64,000 nucleotides of DNA, from the NCBI RefSeq assembly GCF_018326265.1, contig NZ_AP023360.1:8531827-8595826 (forward strand). The letters are read 5' to 3'. Both the position numbers and the translations under genes were made by a program. The stretch is from Catellatospora sp. IY07-71 (GTDB lineage: Bacteria; Actinomycetota; Actinomycetes; Mycobacteriales; Micromonosporaceae). Every line of letters starts with the position of its first letter. The stretch's first letter is position 1. A model generated the notes under the pieces. The model worked only from the letters and a program-made list of their open reading frames with translations. It was not told the DNA's origin and searched no databases. Shown in pieces: positions 62,768 to 64,000 of the stretch.

Positions 62768-62972
62768 TGCAAAGCCTCCGGCGCAGTGGAACCGCGGGGG
62801 ATCCGGCGACGGGGTCTCCGGACGCGGTCCTGCTGTGACGGACCCGGCACCCGTTTCTTGAGCGCCGTAACGGCTGAAAGCCGGCCCGGCCGAAGCCGAG
62901 CAGAGATGACGTTACCAAGTAAGTGCCCGAAAGTACCAGTCCGGACGAGAGGAAAGTACACGTACGGGTTTC

Positions 62973-63932
62973 CTAGAAGGCGAACCCCGAGGTCACGGCC
63001 CGGTGGTCGGTGCCGGGGGTGCGCAGCGTGCCGGCCTGCGTGGCGGTGAACCCGCGGTAGAGCACGTGGTCCGGGCGCATCACCGGCAGCGTCGACGGCC
63101 AGGTGAAGCCCCAGCCCCAGCCGGCGTCGGCCTGCGCATCGTGCAGCAGCTCCGACAGCGGCGCGATGGCCCGGTCGGTGGCCGCCGTGTTCAGGTCGCC
63201 CAGCACCAGCACCCGCTCGGCCTTGTCCGCGCGCAGCGCCTTGGCCAGCATGTCGATGGTGTGGTCGCGGGTCTCGGTCTCGTTGATCCGGGCCGAGCCG
63301 AGGTGGACCACGTACACCGCGATGTCGCCCTGCGGCGCCTTGACCACCGCGCGCAGCGCGCGGGTCCAGTCCAGGCCGGTGTCGACCCCGGTGACCTTGG
63401 TGATCGGGTGCTTGCTGAGCAGGCCGACCGTGGACTTGATCGCGTGGTGCGGGTAGGTCTCGGACAGCTCCTCGGCCAGCTCCTCGATGGTGCCGCCGGA
63501 CGCCTCCTGCAGCGCGATGAGGTCCGGGCCGCCTGCGGCCAGCGCCCGCACCGTCGTCGCCGGGTCGGGGTTGCCGGCGTACAGGTTCTGGGTGACCACC
63601 CGCAGCTCGACCGGCCCGCCGGAGGGCGGCAGCAGCGCACCGCCGAACATCGCCAGCCAGATCACGGCGGGCAGCAGCACCGCCAGCAGCGCCTTGCCGG
63701 AGCGGACCAGCAGCGCCGCGATCGCCAGCACCGGGACCGCCAGGCCGAACAGCGGCGCGATGCTGTCCAGTACGCTGCCCACGCCGTGCCGGTTGGGGAC
63801 CAGGCGGTGACCGGCGAGAAAGGCGGCCAGCAGCAGCGCGGCGGCGATGACCAGCCACGCGCGCCAGGACGGCCGCGACCGGGCCGGCTCGGGCGCGGCT
63901 CCCGGCGTCTTTTTCAGCTCGATGGTGGTCAC
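62973..63932 (-). CDS. Membrane-anchored endonuclease/exonuclease/phosphatase-family protein
   Basis: A 319-residue protein. Three hydrophobic segments (residues ~25-100) anchor an EEP-superfamily domain outside the membrane. Catalytic landmarks are VVTQNLYAGN, LIALQEASG (Glu), VVHLGSAR, VLVLGDLNTAATD and the final GTDHRAVTSGF. It may cleave nucleic acid, phospholipid or phosphoester substrates. The ATG start is at 63932. Confidence 0.88.
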   Translation of the reverse strand: MTTIELKKTPGAAPEPARSRPSWRAWLVIAAALLLAAFLAGHRLVPNRHGVGSVLDSIAPLFGLAVPVLAIAALLVRSGKALLAVLLPAVIWLAMFGGALLPPSGGPVELRVVTQNLYAGNPDPATTVRALAAGGPDLIALQEASGGTIEELAEELSETYPHHAIKSTVGLLSKHPITKVTGVDTGLDWTRALRAVVKAPQGDIAVYVVHLGSARINETETRDHTIDMLAKALRADKAERVLVLGDLNTAATDRAIAPLSELLHDAQADAGWGWGFTWPSTLPVMRPDHVLYRGFTATQAGTLRTPGTDHRAVTSGFAF

Positions 63933-64000
63933 TGTCCGTATGTTACCGGGGAAGACCCGAAACTAACTCGACAATCGTGCCAGGGCTTCGCTGAGAAGTC
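63933..64000. other. Window end, no gene seen
   Basis: The last 68 bases lie upstream of the endonuclease/exonuclease-family gene and presumably hold its promoter. No open frame or repeat is evident. Confidence 0.5.

Overview
This is a very GC-rich (roughly 72-73%) actinobacterial chromosome segment. It has dense GTG/ATG starts, many 1-8 bp gene overlaps, an F420-type oxidoreductase, a polyphosphate-type glucokinase and a SigB/F-type sigma factor. Two families of dispersed intergenic palindromes recur through it: a GAAGGGCACCTTC type and a TCGTGTC...GACACGA type. The overall character suggests a filamentous actinomycete, most likely of the Micromonosporaceae; that placement is inference, as there is no rRNA or marker gene here.

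Layout. 1-3.2 kb: the end of a sugar ABC transporter operon. 3.2-6.1 kb: a lipoprotein and a NarL-type two-component system. 6.2-27.4 kb: a large specialised-metabolism locus. 27.5-28.5 kb: a secreted S1 protease. 29-36.2 kb: a smaller locus with an AMP ligase, an exporter, two SGNH hydrolases and a P450. 36-42.5 kb: glucokinase, a phosphotransferase-like protein, a PLP decarboxylase, an acetyltransferase and a macroside-type glycosyltransferase. 42.6-44.2 kb: a second AMP ligase, paralogous to the one at 31.7-33.3 kb. 44.4-64 kb: mostly ordinary chromosomal genes (HEAT-repeat protein, quinone reductase, RecQ helicase, LLM oxidoreductase, Dus, OYE, sigma factor, endonuclease/exonuclease-family protein), plus an unusual 782-residue two-domain isoprenoid synthase.

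The central locus is the main discovery. It encodes a complete 4-hydroxyphenylglycine (Hpg) pathway: 4-hydroxymandelate synthase (21.4 kb), FMN 4-hydroxymandelate oxidase (6.65 kb) and Hpg aminotransferase (7.76 kb). No NRPS module accompanies it. Instead a tightly overlapped operon (14.2-21.0 kb) encodes two free-standing AMP ligases, two discrete carrier proteins and three ketosynthase-like proteins. One of the three is a short protein without a catalytic Cys, and one has Gln where the second catalytic His is expected. Around it lie an ATP-grasp ligase, an alpha/beta hydrolase, an MFS exporter, a PhyH-type Fe/2-oxoglutarate oxygenase, a DUF3050 haem-oxygenase-like protein, an O-methyltransferase and a thiamine-dependent E1 alpha/beta pair without E2/E3. 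No acyltransferase, ketoreductase or dehydratase is present.

Inferred logic: Hpg or an Hpg-derived acyl group is adenylated and loaded on a carrier protein, condensed or coupled by the unusual ketosynthases and the ATP-grasp enzyme, tailored by two non-haem-iron candidates and methylation, and exported. I do not recognise a known product with this gene set. Three promoters, ahead of the oxidase, the ligase/ketosynthase operon and the hydroxymandelate synthase, share an 18-bp spacer and a TAGNNT -10, so these dispersed transcription units may be co-expressed. A 32-residue peptide made of near-identical REVA(Q/K) repeats sits at the edge of the locus.
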